Positions 52,396 through 60,018 of a DNA stretch of 64,000 bases are shown piece after piece. Origin of the DNA: Robbsia sp. KACC 23696 (GTDB lineage Bacteria; Pseudomonadota; Gammaproteobacteria; Burkholderiales; Burkholderiaceae); assembly GCF_039852015.1 (NCBI RefSeq), contig NZ_CP156627.1, positions 1,116,001 through 1,180,000 of the forward strand, in the 5' to 3' direction. The notes below the pieces were generated by a model, which had not been told where the DNA came from, made no database searches, and saw only the letters and a program-made list of their open reading frames with translations. Made by a program: the position numbers and the translations under genes. Each line of letters starts with the position of its first letter. The stretch's first letter is position 1.

Positions 52396-52557
52396 TTACT
52401 TCTCGTCCTCGCCCAGCAGGGGCTGCAACTTGTTTCGCGCACGTAACTCCAGCATCGCTTCGCCGTACGTTTCCTGCAAATCCTTAATCTGCCTCTCGTA
52501 CTGCTCTTTGACATCCTGCGGGTTCGCGCACAACGGTCGTTTCCCGAAGGTTAGCAT
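52396..52557 (-). pseudogene. IS3-family OrfA remnant
   Basis: 53 codons ending in TAA at 52396-52398. The tail L-Q-E-T-Y-G-E-A-M-L-E-L-R-A-R-N-K-L-Q-P-L is the OrfA C-terminal helix of IS3-type elements, directly upstream of the OrfB fragment in the usual -1 frame arrangement. The N-terminal helix-turn-helix of a normal OrfA is missing, so this is a truncated copy. Confidence 0.6.
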
Positions 52558-52908
52558 TCTGAGCAGTTTTTCACTGGGTCAATAGATATCTGCCATCCTC
52601 TATGCTGTCTTGCGTCGTAGTGAGCGACATGCTCTTTCAGACCCGTCTCATTGTTTGGAGGCGGGTCGAGGCGATAAGCTGACTTGGTCATCTACACAAC
52701 GATGATCAGGTTTGACAGCCTGACAGCAAAGAATGAAGTCGGCCGTTCAAGGTCGACTTCTTGCATTCTTGCGCGCTCTTTGGGCGGGCATTGATGGGGA
52801 GCCTCCGGGCTGCCGAGTTTTGTTCTTTGCCTCGGTCTGTCAATCCTTTCAGTGTTCCGCCCACCCGTCTTCGTGCTGGTGGGTCGATGTTCACTAAAGG
52901 ACCGCACT
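52558..52908. other. Accessory-region gap with hairpin-rich leader
   Basis: About 350 bases between the IS remnant and a small gene. No credible protein gene. The right half is the structured RNA candidate listed next. Confidence 0.45.
52731..52886 (+). ncRNA. Candidate structured RNA, P4-satellite immunity-like leader
   Basis: Three successive stems: GAAGTCG (52735-52741) with CGACTTC (52754-52760); CCGAG with CTCGG around 52813-52836; CCCACC (52860-52865) with GGTGGG (52878-52883). The last stem lies about 25 bases before a small gene's ATG. The stretch GTTCTTTGCCTCGGTCTGT, as I recall it, resembles the region of phage P4-like elements that makes the cI immunity RNA; this is from memory and unconfirmed. 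A short minus-strand frame here (52706-52894) is more likely a by-product of the RNA's conserved sequence. Confidence 0.4.
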
Positions 52909-53166
52909 ATGCCTACTATTCCTTCCCCGCTTATCTCGCTGAATCCCGGAAGCGAAGCGTTTTATGATCGCGTCGAGACGCTCTCCATAAAGCTGCTTCG
53001 TGTCATCAAGACGCTGCGTCTCCATGCGGAGCTTGCTGGCGTCGATAAATCGCGAGAAGTCACCCTCGACGCAGAGACTGTCGGAATCGCCATTGATGGT
53101 ATTGCCGGTGACCTAGACGATGCCCGTGTGACGCTGTTGAATTTGTCTCGGCCGTGCAACGCGTAA
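52909..53166 (+). CDS. Small accessory protein, unknown function
   Basis: 85 aa from the ATG at 52909, with AAAGGA 7 bases upstream. Predicted mostly helical: L-N-P-G-S-E-A-F-Y-D-R-V-E-T-L-S-I-K-L-L-R-V-I-K-T-L, then a second helix A-E-T-V-G-I-A-I-D-G-I-A-G-D-L-D-D-A-R-V-T-L-L. No signal or membrane segment. It sits behind the P4-like leader, so a role in mobile-element biology is likely. I do not recognise the family. Confidence 0.55.
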   Translation: MPTIPSPLISLNPGSEAFYDRVETLSIKLLRVIKTLRLHAELAGVDKSREVTLDAETVGIAIDGIAGDLDDARVTLLNLSRPCNA

Positions 53167-53389
53167 CAAGTGTGCTAGGTAGGGCGATCCGCGGACCTTA
53201 GCCTCCGCCCAGGTGCGGGGCGTATTGATCTGCGCCGCTCGATACGCAGCCACGTCGGCACGTGACGCCAGTGTCTGGGGCGATAGATCCGCCCCGGATC
53301 GTCGACTGACGCCAGTTGTTGTAGCGCACTCTAAAAGTTGCGCAGAATCGTAACACTATGTGTTATATTTGCGGCATCAAGTTGGTTGC
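53167..53389. other. Gap between small gene and toxin pseudogene
   Basis: 223 bases. Both strands have short open frames but none with convincing start or family features. The end near 53340-53370 is AT-richer and may be the toxin-antitoxin promoter. Confidence 0.35.
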
Positions 53390-53778
53390 ATTAGGGTTTT
53401 CAAAAACGCGTGGTTCGCGCGATTCGCCCTAAAGGAGGGCATTGCGGATAACACGCTTTTGCATGCAATCAACCGCATTGAGCGGGGGTTGGTCGATGCT
53501 CACCTGGGTGGTGAGTCATCAAGCAGCGGGTAGCTCGGCTGGGGCGAGGCACCTCCGGCGGCTTTCGTACGATTATCCTGTACCGCAGAGGGGTGCGTGC
53601 CTTCTTCGTCTATGGCTTCGCCAAAAATGATCGTGACAATATTGACCAGGGCGAGGAGATAGCGTTCAAAAACGCCGCATGCCATGTGCTAGGGCTGTCA
53701 GAGGCGAACCTAGCCAGGTTGGTCGAGGCTGAGCAATTTACAGAGGTACATGAACGTGGCGAAAAAATACCGAAGTGA
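53390..53778 (+). pseudogene. RelE-like toxin gene, frameshifted and without ATG
   Basis: Reading with one added base gives a full RelE-like (PF06296-type) toxin: V-F-K-N-A-W-F-A-R-F-A-L-K-E-G-I-A-D, V-I-K-Q-R-V-A-R-L, S-G-G-F-R-T-I-I-L-Y and R-A-F-F-V-Y-G-F-A-K-N-D. As it stands, a missing G near 53510-53513 shifts the frame and a TAG follows at 53531. The expected start codon is ATT (53390). Its 3' end overlaps the intact antitoxin-like gene by 29 bases, the usual toxin-antitoxin order for this family. Confidence 0.7.
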
Positions 53779-54073
53779 GGCGTACGCGGCCATCCACGAG
53801 ACCATGGAGGCCCTGCATGAGGTCGGCGCGATCGACAAGCAGACCATGCGTGAGTTCGATGAGCGTTGCATCACGCCAATTGAACCGATGTTGCCTGAAC
53901 GCATTCGGGCGCTACGTGAGCGGGAGCACCTATCCCAGCCCATCTTTGCACTCTATTTGAACGTCAGTAAAAACCTCGTTTCCGATTGGGAAAGGGGCGT
54001 CAAAAAGCCGGGGGGGCCAGCTTTGCGTTTACTGACTGTAATAGAAAAGAATGGTATCCAAGCGATTGCCTGA
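53750..54073 (+). CDS. XRE-type antitoxin
   Basis: 107 aa. The C-terminal half is a helix-turn-helix: P-E-R-I-R-A-L-R-E-R-E-H-L-S-Q-P-I-F-A-L-Y-L-N-V-S-K-N-L-V-S-D-W-E-R-G-V-K-K-P-G-G-P-A-L-R. This is the HigA-like/RelE-partner antitoxin layout. The N-terminal ~45 residues probably bind the toxin. It is intact while the toxin gene is broken. Confidence 0.82.
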   Translation: MNVAKKYRSEAYAAIHETMEALHEVGAIDKQTMREFDERCITPIEPMLPERIRALREREHLSQPIFALYLNVSKNLVSDWERGVKKPGGPALRLLTVIEKNGIQAIA

Positions 54074-54213
54074 CCTCTGGCGCCCTACGGTTGCGGCGCA
54101 TATGACTTTTTCCGATAAGGTTCCAAAGGAAAGCCCAGCATCATTTCTTCGTTTGGATTGCGTTGCCGATTTGATACCGTCAGGGTTCTCGATCATGAAA
54201 CCTTGTCGATATC

Positions 54214-54522
54214 ATGCATGGTGCATTCAATCTGACGCAACATCTTGAAATAACGAACCGGAGCAATCGTGGCCGTCGGGCGTTCGCCGCGCGCCTGAAC
54301 GCCACGTTGAAACGGGCTCATCTCACATCCGGCCGGCTTGCGAAGGCACTCCGCGTCGCGGAAAACGTCGTCGAGTACTGGCGTCGCGGGATTTTGCTGC
54401 CGAGCAGCGGCGACTGCCGCCGCCTATGCGACGTGTTGCGTCTCGATCTCGTATGGCTGTGCGCCGGCGCGTCGTTCGAGCCGATCCTGCCGGAAACGTA
54501 CAAAATAGATATCCAAAGCTGA
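54214..54522 (+). CDS. Small helix-turn-helix DNA-binding protein
   Basis: 102 aa. The middle reads F-A-A-R-L-N-A-T-L-K-R-A-H-L-T-S-G-R-L-A-K-A-L-R-V-A-E-N-V-V-E-Y-W-R-R-G, a XRE-like fold followed by L-P-S-S-G-D-C-R-R-L-C-D-V-L. The start is uncertain because no strong ribosome-binding site is seen. It ends 74 bases before the sulfonate operon and could be its regulator or part of the mobile patch. Confidence 0.6.
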   Translation: MHGAFNLTQHLEITNRSNRGRRAFAARLNATLKRAHLTSGRLAKALRVAENVVEYWRRGILLPSSGDCRRLCDVLRLDLVWLCAGASFEPILPETYKIDIQS

Positions 54523-54596
54523 AATGCTTGGTTTCTCGGGGCAATCGTCGGGTCTATGCTGCATCACATTCCATAAAAAGTAATGTGGGGAGCCTG

Positions 54597-55643
54597 ATGT
54601 CGACGCAGCACGATTCCGATACCGACGCATCCGTATCGCCCTTCATGATTTCCCCGGAACGCCGCCGTTTATTGAAGGCCTCGGCCGCGGTACTGGCCGC
54701 GCCACTGATCATCACGGGGCAGCGCGCGTTTGCGCAGCAATCCAAGCCCTTGAAGAAGGTCACCATCGCGTGGAGCGCGACGGCCGTCTGTACGGTGCCG
54801 GTCCCGGTGGCATTGAAGCAAGGCATTTTTGCGCAAAATGGCCTGGATGTGTCCTTTATCAACTTTGCCGGTTCCACCGACCAGTTGCTCGAAGCAATTG
54901 CCTCGCAGCGCGCCGATGCCGGTGTAGGCATGGCGTTGCGGTGGTTGAAGCCTTTGGAACAAGGCTTCGATGTGAAGATCTTGTCGGGATTACACAGCGG
55001 TTGCATCCGGTTGCTGGCAAGCAAGACCGGCGGCGTGGATACGCTCGCGCAGTTGAAAGGGAAGACGATCGGCGTCAGCGATATGGCGAGCCCGTCGAAG
55101 AATTTCTTTTCGATATTGCTGAAGAAGCAGGGTATCGATCCCGAAAACGACGTGCAATGGCGCGCCTATCCCTCGGATCTGCTGGGACATGCCATCACGA
55201 ATGGCGAAGTCCATGCCGTGGCGGATAACGATCCCGTCATCTGGCTGGTCAAGAAAAACTACGACTTAAAAGAAATCGCCTCGAACATGACTGGCGAATA
55301 TGCGAACCGCTCTTGTTGTGTGCTGGCGGTGGCAGGCAATGTCGTGCGCAAGGATCGGCCAACGGCGGTGGCGCTGTCGCGTTCGATTCAGCAGGCGTCG
55401 GAATGGGTGGCGAACAACCAGCGGGGCGCGGCGGAAATTTTCGCCTCGTATGCGCCGAAGGTGCCGGTGGATGATCTGGTGGCGATGTTGCAGTCGATGA
55501 ACCATCACCACCATCCGCATTCGGACATGCTGGAGATGGAAATTCGGGACTACGCCAACGATCTGAAGTTGATTGGCGTGATGAACGCCAGTACCGATGC
55601 GGACAAATTTGCGAAGCGTGTCTATGCCGACGTGCTGGCCTGA
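54597..55643 (+). CDS. Sulfonate/taurine ABC transporter binding protein
   Basis: 348 aa. Tat-type signal: P-E-R-R-R-L-L-K-A-S-A-A-V-L-A-A-P-L-I-I. It belongs to the SsuA/TauA/NMT1-like family: K-K-V-T-I-A-W-S-A-T, V-A-L-K-Q-G-I-F-A-Q-N-G-L-D-V, and L-L-E-A-I-A-S-Q-R-A-D-A-G-V-G. The start follows GGGGAG. A run H-H-H-H-P-H near residue 305 is unusual but may be natural. First gene of a five-gene sulfur operon. Confidence 0.85.
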   Translation: MSTQHDSDTDASVSPFMISPERRRLLKASAAVLAAPLIITGQRAFAQQSKPLKKVTIAWSATAVCTVPVPVALKQGIFAQNGLDVSFINFAGSTDQLLEAIASQRADAGVGMALRWLKPLEQGFDVKILSGLHSGCIRLLASKTGGVDTLAQLKGKTIGVSDMASPSKNFFSILLKKQGIDPENDVQWRAYPSDLLGHAITNGEVHAVADNDPVIWLVKKNYDLKEIASNMTGEYANRSCCVLAVAGNVVRKDRPTAVALSRSIQQASEWVANNQRGAAEIFASYAPKVPVDDLVAMLQSMNHHHHPHSDMLEMEIRDYANDLKLIGVMNASTDADKFAKRVYADVLA

Positions 55644-55756
55644 GTGCCATGCCGGGCCGGGCGCCGCATCGATTTCTGAGACAGCGTAAGGACGCGCTAT
55701 CGCGATCCGTAACGGTTTCGATGCGACGGCCTTTTTTTGGAGAACCCTTTCCGATC

Positions 55757-56812
55757 ATGTCTTATTCCCCATCTGAGTCGTCGCCGAAAGGCGCTATCGG
55801 ACCGGTATCGCATGCCGCCGATCCGATCGGACGTACGGCGCACGTCAATCGGCGTGTGCTGATTCTGGGTGGCTTGGCCACTGCCGGATGGGCAGGACTT
55901 GCCGCAATCGTCGGCGTCTGGCCGAATTACGATGAGTTCCCCTCGACGACGGCGTTGACGATATTGTCCGCCATCGTTGCCGGGATCCTGCTGCTCGGCA
56001 CGTTTGTCGGAGCGCGGACGAATGCGGAGGCCTTGCAACAGGCGCGCGTCGGCAAGATTACCTATCTGTTTCCCTGGGCGATCGTGCTGGCGATCGCATT
56101 TTCGGCGTGGGAAATCATTACGGCCAAGTTCAGCGTGCTGCCCCGTCCCTTTTTCGCGCCGCCGCAGTCCCTGCTCGATGTCTTCCTCACCGATTACACC
56201 AAGCTGGGCGTCAGCCTGCTGTATTCATTGCGGCTTCTGTTGATCGGATATATCGGTGGCGCCATTGCGGGCTTCGTCGTCGGCGTAGGGGTGGGCTGGT
56301 CTCGCATCGTCGGCTATTGGGTTCATCCGGTCTTGCGCATCATCGGTCCGCTGCCGGCAGTGGCCTGGCTGCCTTTGGCCTTTTTCTTCTTTCCGTCGAG
56401 CTTCTCGGCCAGTATTTTCCTGATCGCGCTGGCGAGCGGTTTCCCCGTGGCGGTGCTGACCTGGTCCGGCGTCGCGAGCGTCAATCCGGCTTTTTACGAT
56501 ATTGCCAGGACCTTGGGCGGCAAGCCGTCGTTTCTCGTCTTGCGTGTTGCCGTTCCGGCGGCATTGCCGTCGGTCTTCGTCGGCCTGTTTATGGGATTAG
56601 GCGCTTCGTTTTCGGTGCTGGTCGTGGCCGAGATGATGGGCGTGAAGGCCGGTCTCGGTTGGTATCTGCAGTGGGCGCAAGGGTGGGCGGCGTACAGCAA
56701 TATGTATGCGGCGCTGTTGGTGATGGCATTGATGTGTTCGGGGCTGATTTCGCTGCTGTTCGCGGTACGCGGCCGATTACTGGTATGGCAAAAGGGGTTG
56801 CTGAAATGGTAG
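55757..56812 (+). CDS. Sulfonate/taurine ABC transporter permease
   Basis: 351 aa. The ~60 N-terminal residues after the start (S-Y-S-P-S-E-S-S onward) are cytoplasmic and not conserved, then a helix pair and the core SsuC/TauC-type permease. The EAA-like loop is Y-D-I-A-R-T-L-G-G-K-P-S-F-L. ATG 55757 has GGAG 14 bases upstream, a long spacing, so the start may differ. Its stop overlaps the ATPase start. Confidence 0.83.
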   Translation: MSYSPSESSPKGAIGPVSHAADPIGRTAHVNRRVLILGGLATAGWAGLAAIVGVWPNYDEFPSTTALTILSAIVAGILLLGTFVGARTNAEALQQARVGKITYLFPWAIVLAIAFSAWEIITAKFSVLPRPFFAPPQSLLDVFLTDYTKLGVSLLYSLRLLLIGYIGGAIAGFVVGVGVGWSRIVGYWVHPVLRIIGPLPAVAWLPLAFFFFPSSFSASIFLIALASGFPVAVLTWSGVASVNPAFYDIARTLGGKPSFLVLRVAVPAALPSVFVGLFMGLGASFSVLVVAEMMGVKAGLGWYLQWAQGWAAYSNMYAALLVMALMCSGLISLLFAVRGRLLVWQKGLLKW

Positions 56813-57588
56813 CGACGCGAGTGGAAACGCAGGCGCCGGCGGCAGGGCGTCTCGAAGTGCGCGACATCAGCCATGCGTTCGCACTGGATGGCGCATCGCT
56901 GCCGGTGCTTGAGGATGTGCGCTTCACCGCCGAACCCGGCGACTTTGTCGCCTTGCTGGGGCCGAGTGGCTGCGGCAAGTCGACTTTGCTGCGGCTCGTG
57001 GCCGGATTGGAGACGCCACGCCAGGGCAGCTTGCATTTTAATGGCGACGTCATCACGGGCCCCGATCCGCATCGGGTCGTGGTATTTCAAGATCCGACGC
57101 TGTATCCCTGGCTTACGGTCCGTCGCAACGTCGGCCTGGGACCGGCGGCGCAGCGCCGACGCGATGCCGAGGGGCGTATCGATGAAGCGCTGGCCACGGT
57201 GGGGCTCTCGGCGTTCGCGAATGCGTATCCGCACCAGTTGTCGGGCGGCATGGCGCAACGTGCAGCCATCGCCCGTGCGCTGGTCAACGATCCGTCACTG
57301 CTGATTCTGGACGAACCGTTCGGCAAACTCGATTCGCTGACGCGTTTGAAGATGCAAAGCGAATTGCTGGCATTGTGGAACCGCAGTCGTTTCACGACGC
57401 TGCTCGTGACCCACGATGTCGAGGAAGCCTTGTTCATGGCAACGCGCGTGATCGTGTTCAGCGATCGTCCCGCACGGATCATTGCCGATATTCCGTACGA
57501 TCGCCCCTATCCGCGTCATCGCGACGACCCGCATTTCGTCGAACTTCGACAGCAGGTGTTGTCGCAGCTCGGCGTGGCTGTGGCTTGA
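56806..57588 (+). CDS. Sulfonate/taurine ABC transporter ATPase
   Basis: 260-aa SsuB/TauB-type ATPase. Walker [19 protein letters not shown] in the Q-loop, signature L-S-G-G-M-A-Q-R, Walker B L-L-I-L-D-E-P-F-G-K-L-D, and V-T-H-D-V-E-E-A. The start overlaps the permease stop by 7 bases. It energises the importer of the two preceding genes. Confidence 0.9.
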   Translation: MVATRVETQAPAAGRLEVRDISHAFALDGASLPVLEDVRFTAEPGDFVALLGPSGCGKSTLLRLVAGLETPRQGSLHFNGDVITGPDPHRVVVFQDPTLYPWLTVRRNVGLGPAAQRRRDAEGRIDEALATVGLSAFANAYPHQLSGGMAQRAAIARALVNDPSLLILDEPFGKLDSLTRLKMQSELLALWNRSRFTTLLVTHDVEEALFMATRVIVFSDRPARIIADIPYDRPYPRHRDDPHFVELRQQVLSQLGVAVA

Positions 57589-57713
57589 GGCACTGCCGAC
57601 CGGCCGCCGTAGTGCGGTGGCTGTCGGGCGTGCAGGGCGCGGTTGCGCCACGCATGCCCAGGTCGCGGGTTTCGAAGTGTTTCTTATAAAAAAAGTAGAA
57701 AGGGAGTATCGAC

Positions 57714-58673
57714 GTGGCCGCATTCGACATCGACGGAATCGTCCGTTCCCTGCATACGGCACGGCACGATTGGCGCAGACGCCAGCAACGGGCAATCGAG
57801 GCCGGCGGCCGCGATCTGCCTTCTCCCGAGGCGCTCAAAGGCATTGTCGACACGCTGAAGGGCGTGCTGTTTCCGATGCGGCTCGGGCCGCCCGATCTTC
57901 GCCAGGAAAGCGAGGATCTTTTCGTCGCCCATGGTCTCGATGCCGCACTGAACGCCTTGCTCACGCAGGCACGGCTCGAATTGCGTTATTCGGCCCGCTT
58001 CCGTGAACAGGGCGAGACGCACGGTGTCGATGCGCATGACCTTGTGCAGACGTTCGCCTCGCGTTTGCCGTCGATCCGTTCGCGGCTCGATGCCGATGTA
58101 CTTGCCGCCTATCAAGGCGATCCGGCAGCAGGGAGCGTCGATGAGGTACTGCTGTGCTATCCGGGCATTCTCGCCATTATTCACCATCGGCTGGCGCACG
58201 AGTTGTTCAAGCTCGGCTTGCCCTTGCTTGCGCGGATGCTGGCCGAGCGGGCCCATGGCGAAACCGGCGTCGATATTCATCCTGGCGCGCAGATCGGAAA
58301 GGGCTGCTTTATCGATCACGGCACCGGCGTCGTGATCGGCGAGACCGCGATTATCGGCGAACGGGTGCGGATCTATCAGGCGGTGACGCTGGGCGCCAAA
58401 CGCTTTCCGCGCGATGCGGACGGGAATCTCGAAAAAGGCCTGGCGCGTCATCCGATCGTCGAGGACGACGTGGTGATCTACGCCGGCGCGACGATTCTGG
58501 GGCGGATCACGATAGGGCGGGGCGCGGTGATCGGCGGCAACGTATGGGTGACAGACGATGTCGCGCCCGGCAGTCATGTCACGCAAGCGCTCGCATCGAC
58601 GACGGTGTCGCGTGCGCCGCTGCCATCGCGTCCGTCTCGTCCTGTTGCCGCGGATACGGGCACGCCGGCATGA
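57714..58673 (+). CDS. cysE: Serine O-acetyltransferase (CysE/EpsC type)
   Basis: 319 aa from a GTG start after AAAGGGAG. The C-terminal left-handed beta-helix is clear: D-I-H-P-G-A-Q-I-G, F-I-D-H-G-T-G-V-V-I-G-E-T-A, R-I-Y-Q-A-V-T-L-G-A. The catalytic D-H pair is in I-D-H-G-T-G. It makes O-acetylserine, the acceptor for sulfide in cysteine synthesis. Placement between the sulfonate importer and TauD couples released sulfite to cysteine. The N-terminal ~130 residues fit the EpsC/SAT form. Confidence 0.88.
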   Translation: MAAFDIDGIVRSLHTARHDWRRRQQRAIEAGGRDLPSPEALKGIVDTLKGVLFPMRLGPPDLRQESEDLFVAHGLDAALNALLTQARLELRYSARFREQGETHGVDAHDLVQTFASRLPSIRSRLDADVLAAYQGDPAAGSVDEVLLCYPGILAIIHHRLAHELFKLGLPLLARMLAERAHGETGVDIHPGAQIGKGCFIDHGTGVVIGETAIIGERVRIYQAVTLGAKRFPRDADGNLEKGLARHPIVEDDVVIYAGATILGRITIGRGAVIGGNVWVTDDVAPGSHVTQALASTTVSRAPLPSRPSRPVAADTGTPA

Positions 58674-58726
58674 CACGAAGAACGGTTTGATTCCAGAGGA
58701 TGCCTCTTATTTAAAGGATGCTTGCG

Positions 58727-59677
58727 ATGCGTGCTGTGATCGAGAACGACCCGATAGAGACAGTGATCGTCAAACCGCTGTCGGCGCATATCGGTGCTGA
58801 AATAGAAGGGGTCGATCTCTCGGTGCCGTTGTCGGCGTCCGAGGTTTCCGCGATACGTGCCGCGCTGTTGAAATGGCGAGTGATCTTTTTTCGAGACCAG
58901 CCGCTGACGCATGCGCAGCAGGTTGCATTTTCCGCCCAGTTCGGCGAATTGACCTTGGGACACCCGGTCTTCGGGCATGTCCCCGATCATCCTGAAGTCT
59001 ATTCGATCGCGAAGTTTCGACAATCGACCCGCTTTGGTGGACAGGCGGTACATCGGCCTTGGAGCGGTTGGCACACCGATGTCACGGCTGCCGTCAATCC
59101 GCCCTTCGCATCGATTCTTCGCGGCGTGACGATTCCGCCGTATGGCGGCGATACGCAATGGACGGATCTGGTCGCGGCGTATGCGGCTTTGTCGGCGCCC
59201 TTGCGGCATTTCGTCGACGGTTTGCGCGGCGTGCACCGTTTCGCGCCGCCTGCCGGCGCTCAGGCGACGAGCGATTATCGAGATGCCGTGGAGAAGCGCA
59301 TCCTTGTCAGCGAGCATCCGCTGGTGCGCGTGCATCCGGAGACGGGGGAGCGGGCGCTGTATGTCAGCCCGAGTTTCCTGAAGCATATCGTCGGTTTGAC
59401 GCCGCGCGAAAGTCAGGGCCTGCTCGAATTGCTCTGGGAACATATCGTACAGCCACGCTTTACCGTCCGCTTCAAATGGGAGGCGAACAGCCTCGCATTT
59501 TGGGATAACCGTTCGACCGCGCATCTCGCCCCGACGGACATCTTCGATCTCGATTTCGATCGGCAGCTCTATCGGACGACGCTGGTCGGCGATATTCCTG
59601 TCGGCCCGGACGGCCGGCCCTCGGACGCGCTGGAAGGATCGCCGGTCAATGCGGCGGAAGCGCTCGCGTTGAATTGA
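58727..59677 (+). CDS. TauD-like Fe(II)/2-oxoglutarate dioxygenase
   Basis: 316 aa from M-R-A-V-I-E-N; an ATG at 58718 has no spaced ribosome-binding site. The iron triad is H-T-D (W-S-G-W-H-T-D-V-T) and the distal His in R-S-T-A-H-L-A-P. W-R-V-I-F-F-R-D-Q and F-K-W-E-A-N-S-L-A-F-W-D-N match TauD. Such enzymes release sulfite from taurine or alkanesulfonates. As the last gene of this operon it provides sulfur for CysE/cysteine synthesis. The exact sulfonate is not determined. Confidence 0.87.
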   Translation: MRAVIENDPIETVIVKPLSAHIGAEIEGVDLSVPLSASEVSAIRAALLKWRVIFFRDQPLTHAQQVAFSAQFGELTLGHPVFGHVPDHPEVYSIAKFRQSTRFGGQAVHRPWSGWHTDVTAAVNPPFASILRGVTIPPYGGDTQWTDLVAAYAALSAPLRHFVDGLRGVHRFAPPAGAQATSDYRDAVEKRILVSEHPLVRVHPETGERALYVSPSFLKHIVGLTPRESQGLLELLWEHIVQPRFTVRFKWEANSLAFWDNRSTAHLAPTDIFDLDFDRQLYRTTLVGDIPVGPDGRPSDALEGSPVNAAEALALN

Positions 59678-60018
59678 CCTGATCGCGCATATGCAACTAA
59701 CAGGCGATATGGTTGGTCACACGAAACAAATTGCTCCACTAGGATCGTCCTAATCTGCTGTCGATCGCCATTAGGGAGGGGCGTTATCGCCGCCTGCGCG
59801 GGCGCTTGTTCAATAAACGTGCCTGTTAGCAAAGCGAATAATTCTGCCTTACGGTTGTCACTGGACGTCCTTAGGATCTGAAAGGCCTGCGCTGATGCAG
59901 ACATCGCGATGCGCCACGGCGCATCGCATCGGGCATCGTCATCCGCGATAGGCGGATGGTCGCTTGGCATCGCGCCACCGCCTGGCATCCTGCCAACGCG
60001 CCTTTCCGAGATCTCTTG
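59678..60018. other. Intergenic region, tauD-like to PiT
   Basis: 341 bases. It contains an inverted repeat TAGGA-TCG-TCCTA (about 59740-59752) and an 8-bp perfect stem at 59908-59925. No gene. It should hold the PiT promoter. Confidence 0.45.
59908..59925. promoter_or_regulatory. 8-bp hairpin upstream of PiT
   Basis: GATGCGCC-AC-GGCGCATC, perfect arms. It lies about 95 bases before the PiT start. No T-tract. Confidence 0.35.

Noticed and set aside
52706-52894. Short minus-strand frame over the hairpin-rich leader
   Set aside because: It lies inside the tandem hairpins and its codons mirror the structured region; treated as part of the RNA element, not a gene.
53167-53389. Short open frames on the minus strand between the small gene and the toxin pseudogene
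   Set aside because: They read openly in more than one frame, which is common in this GC-rich DNA, and show no start or family feature.
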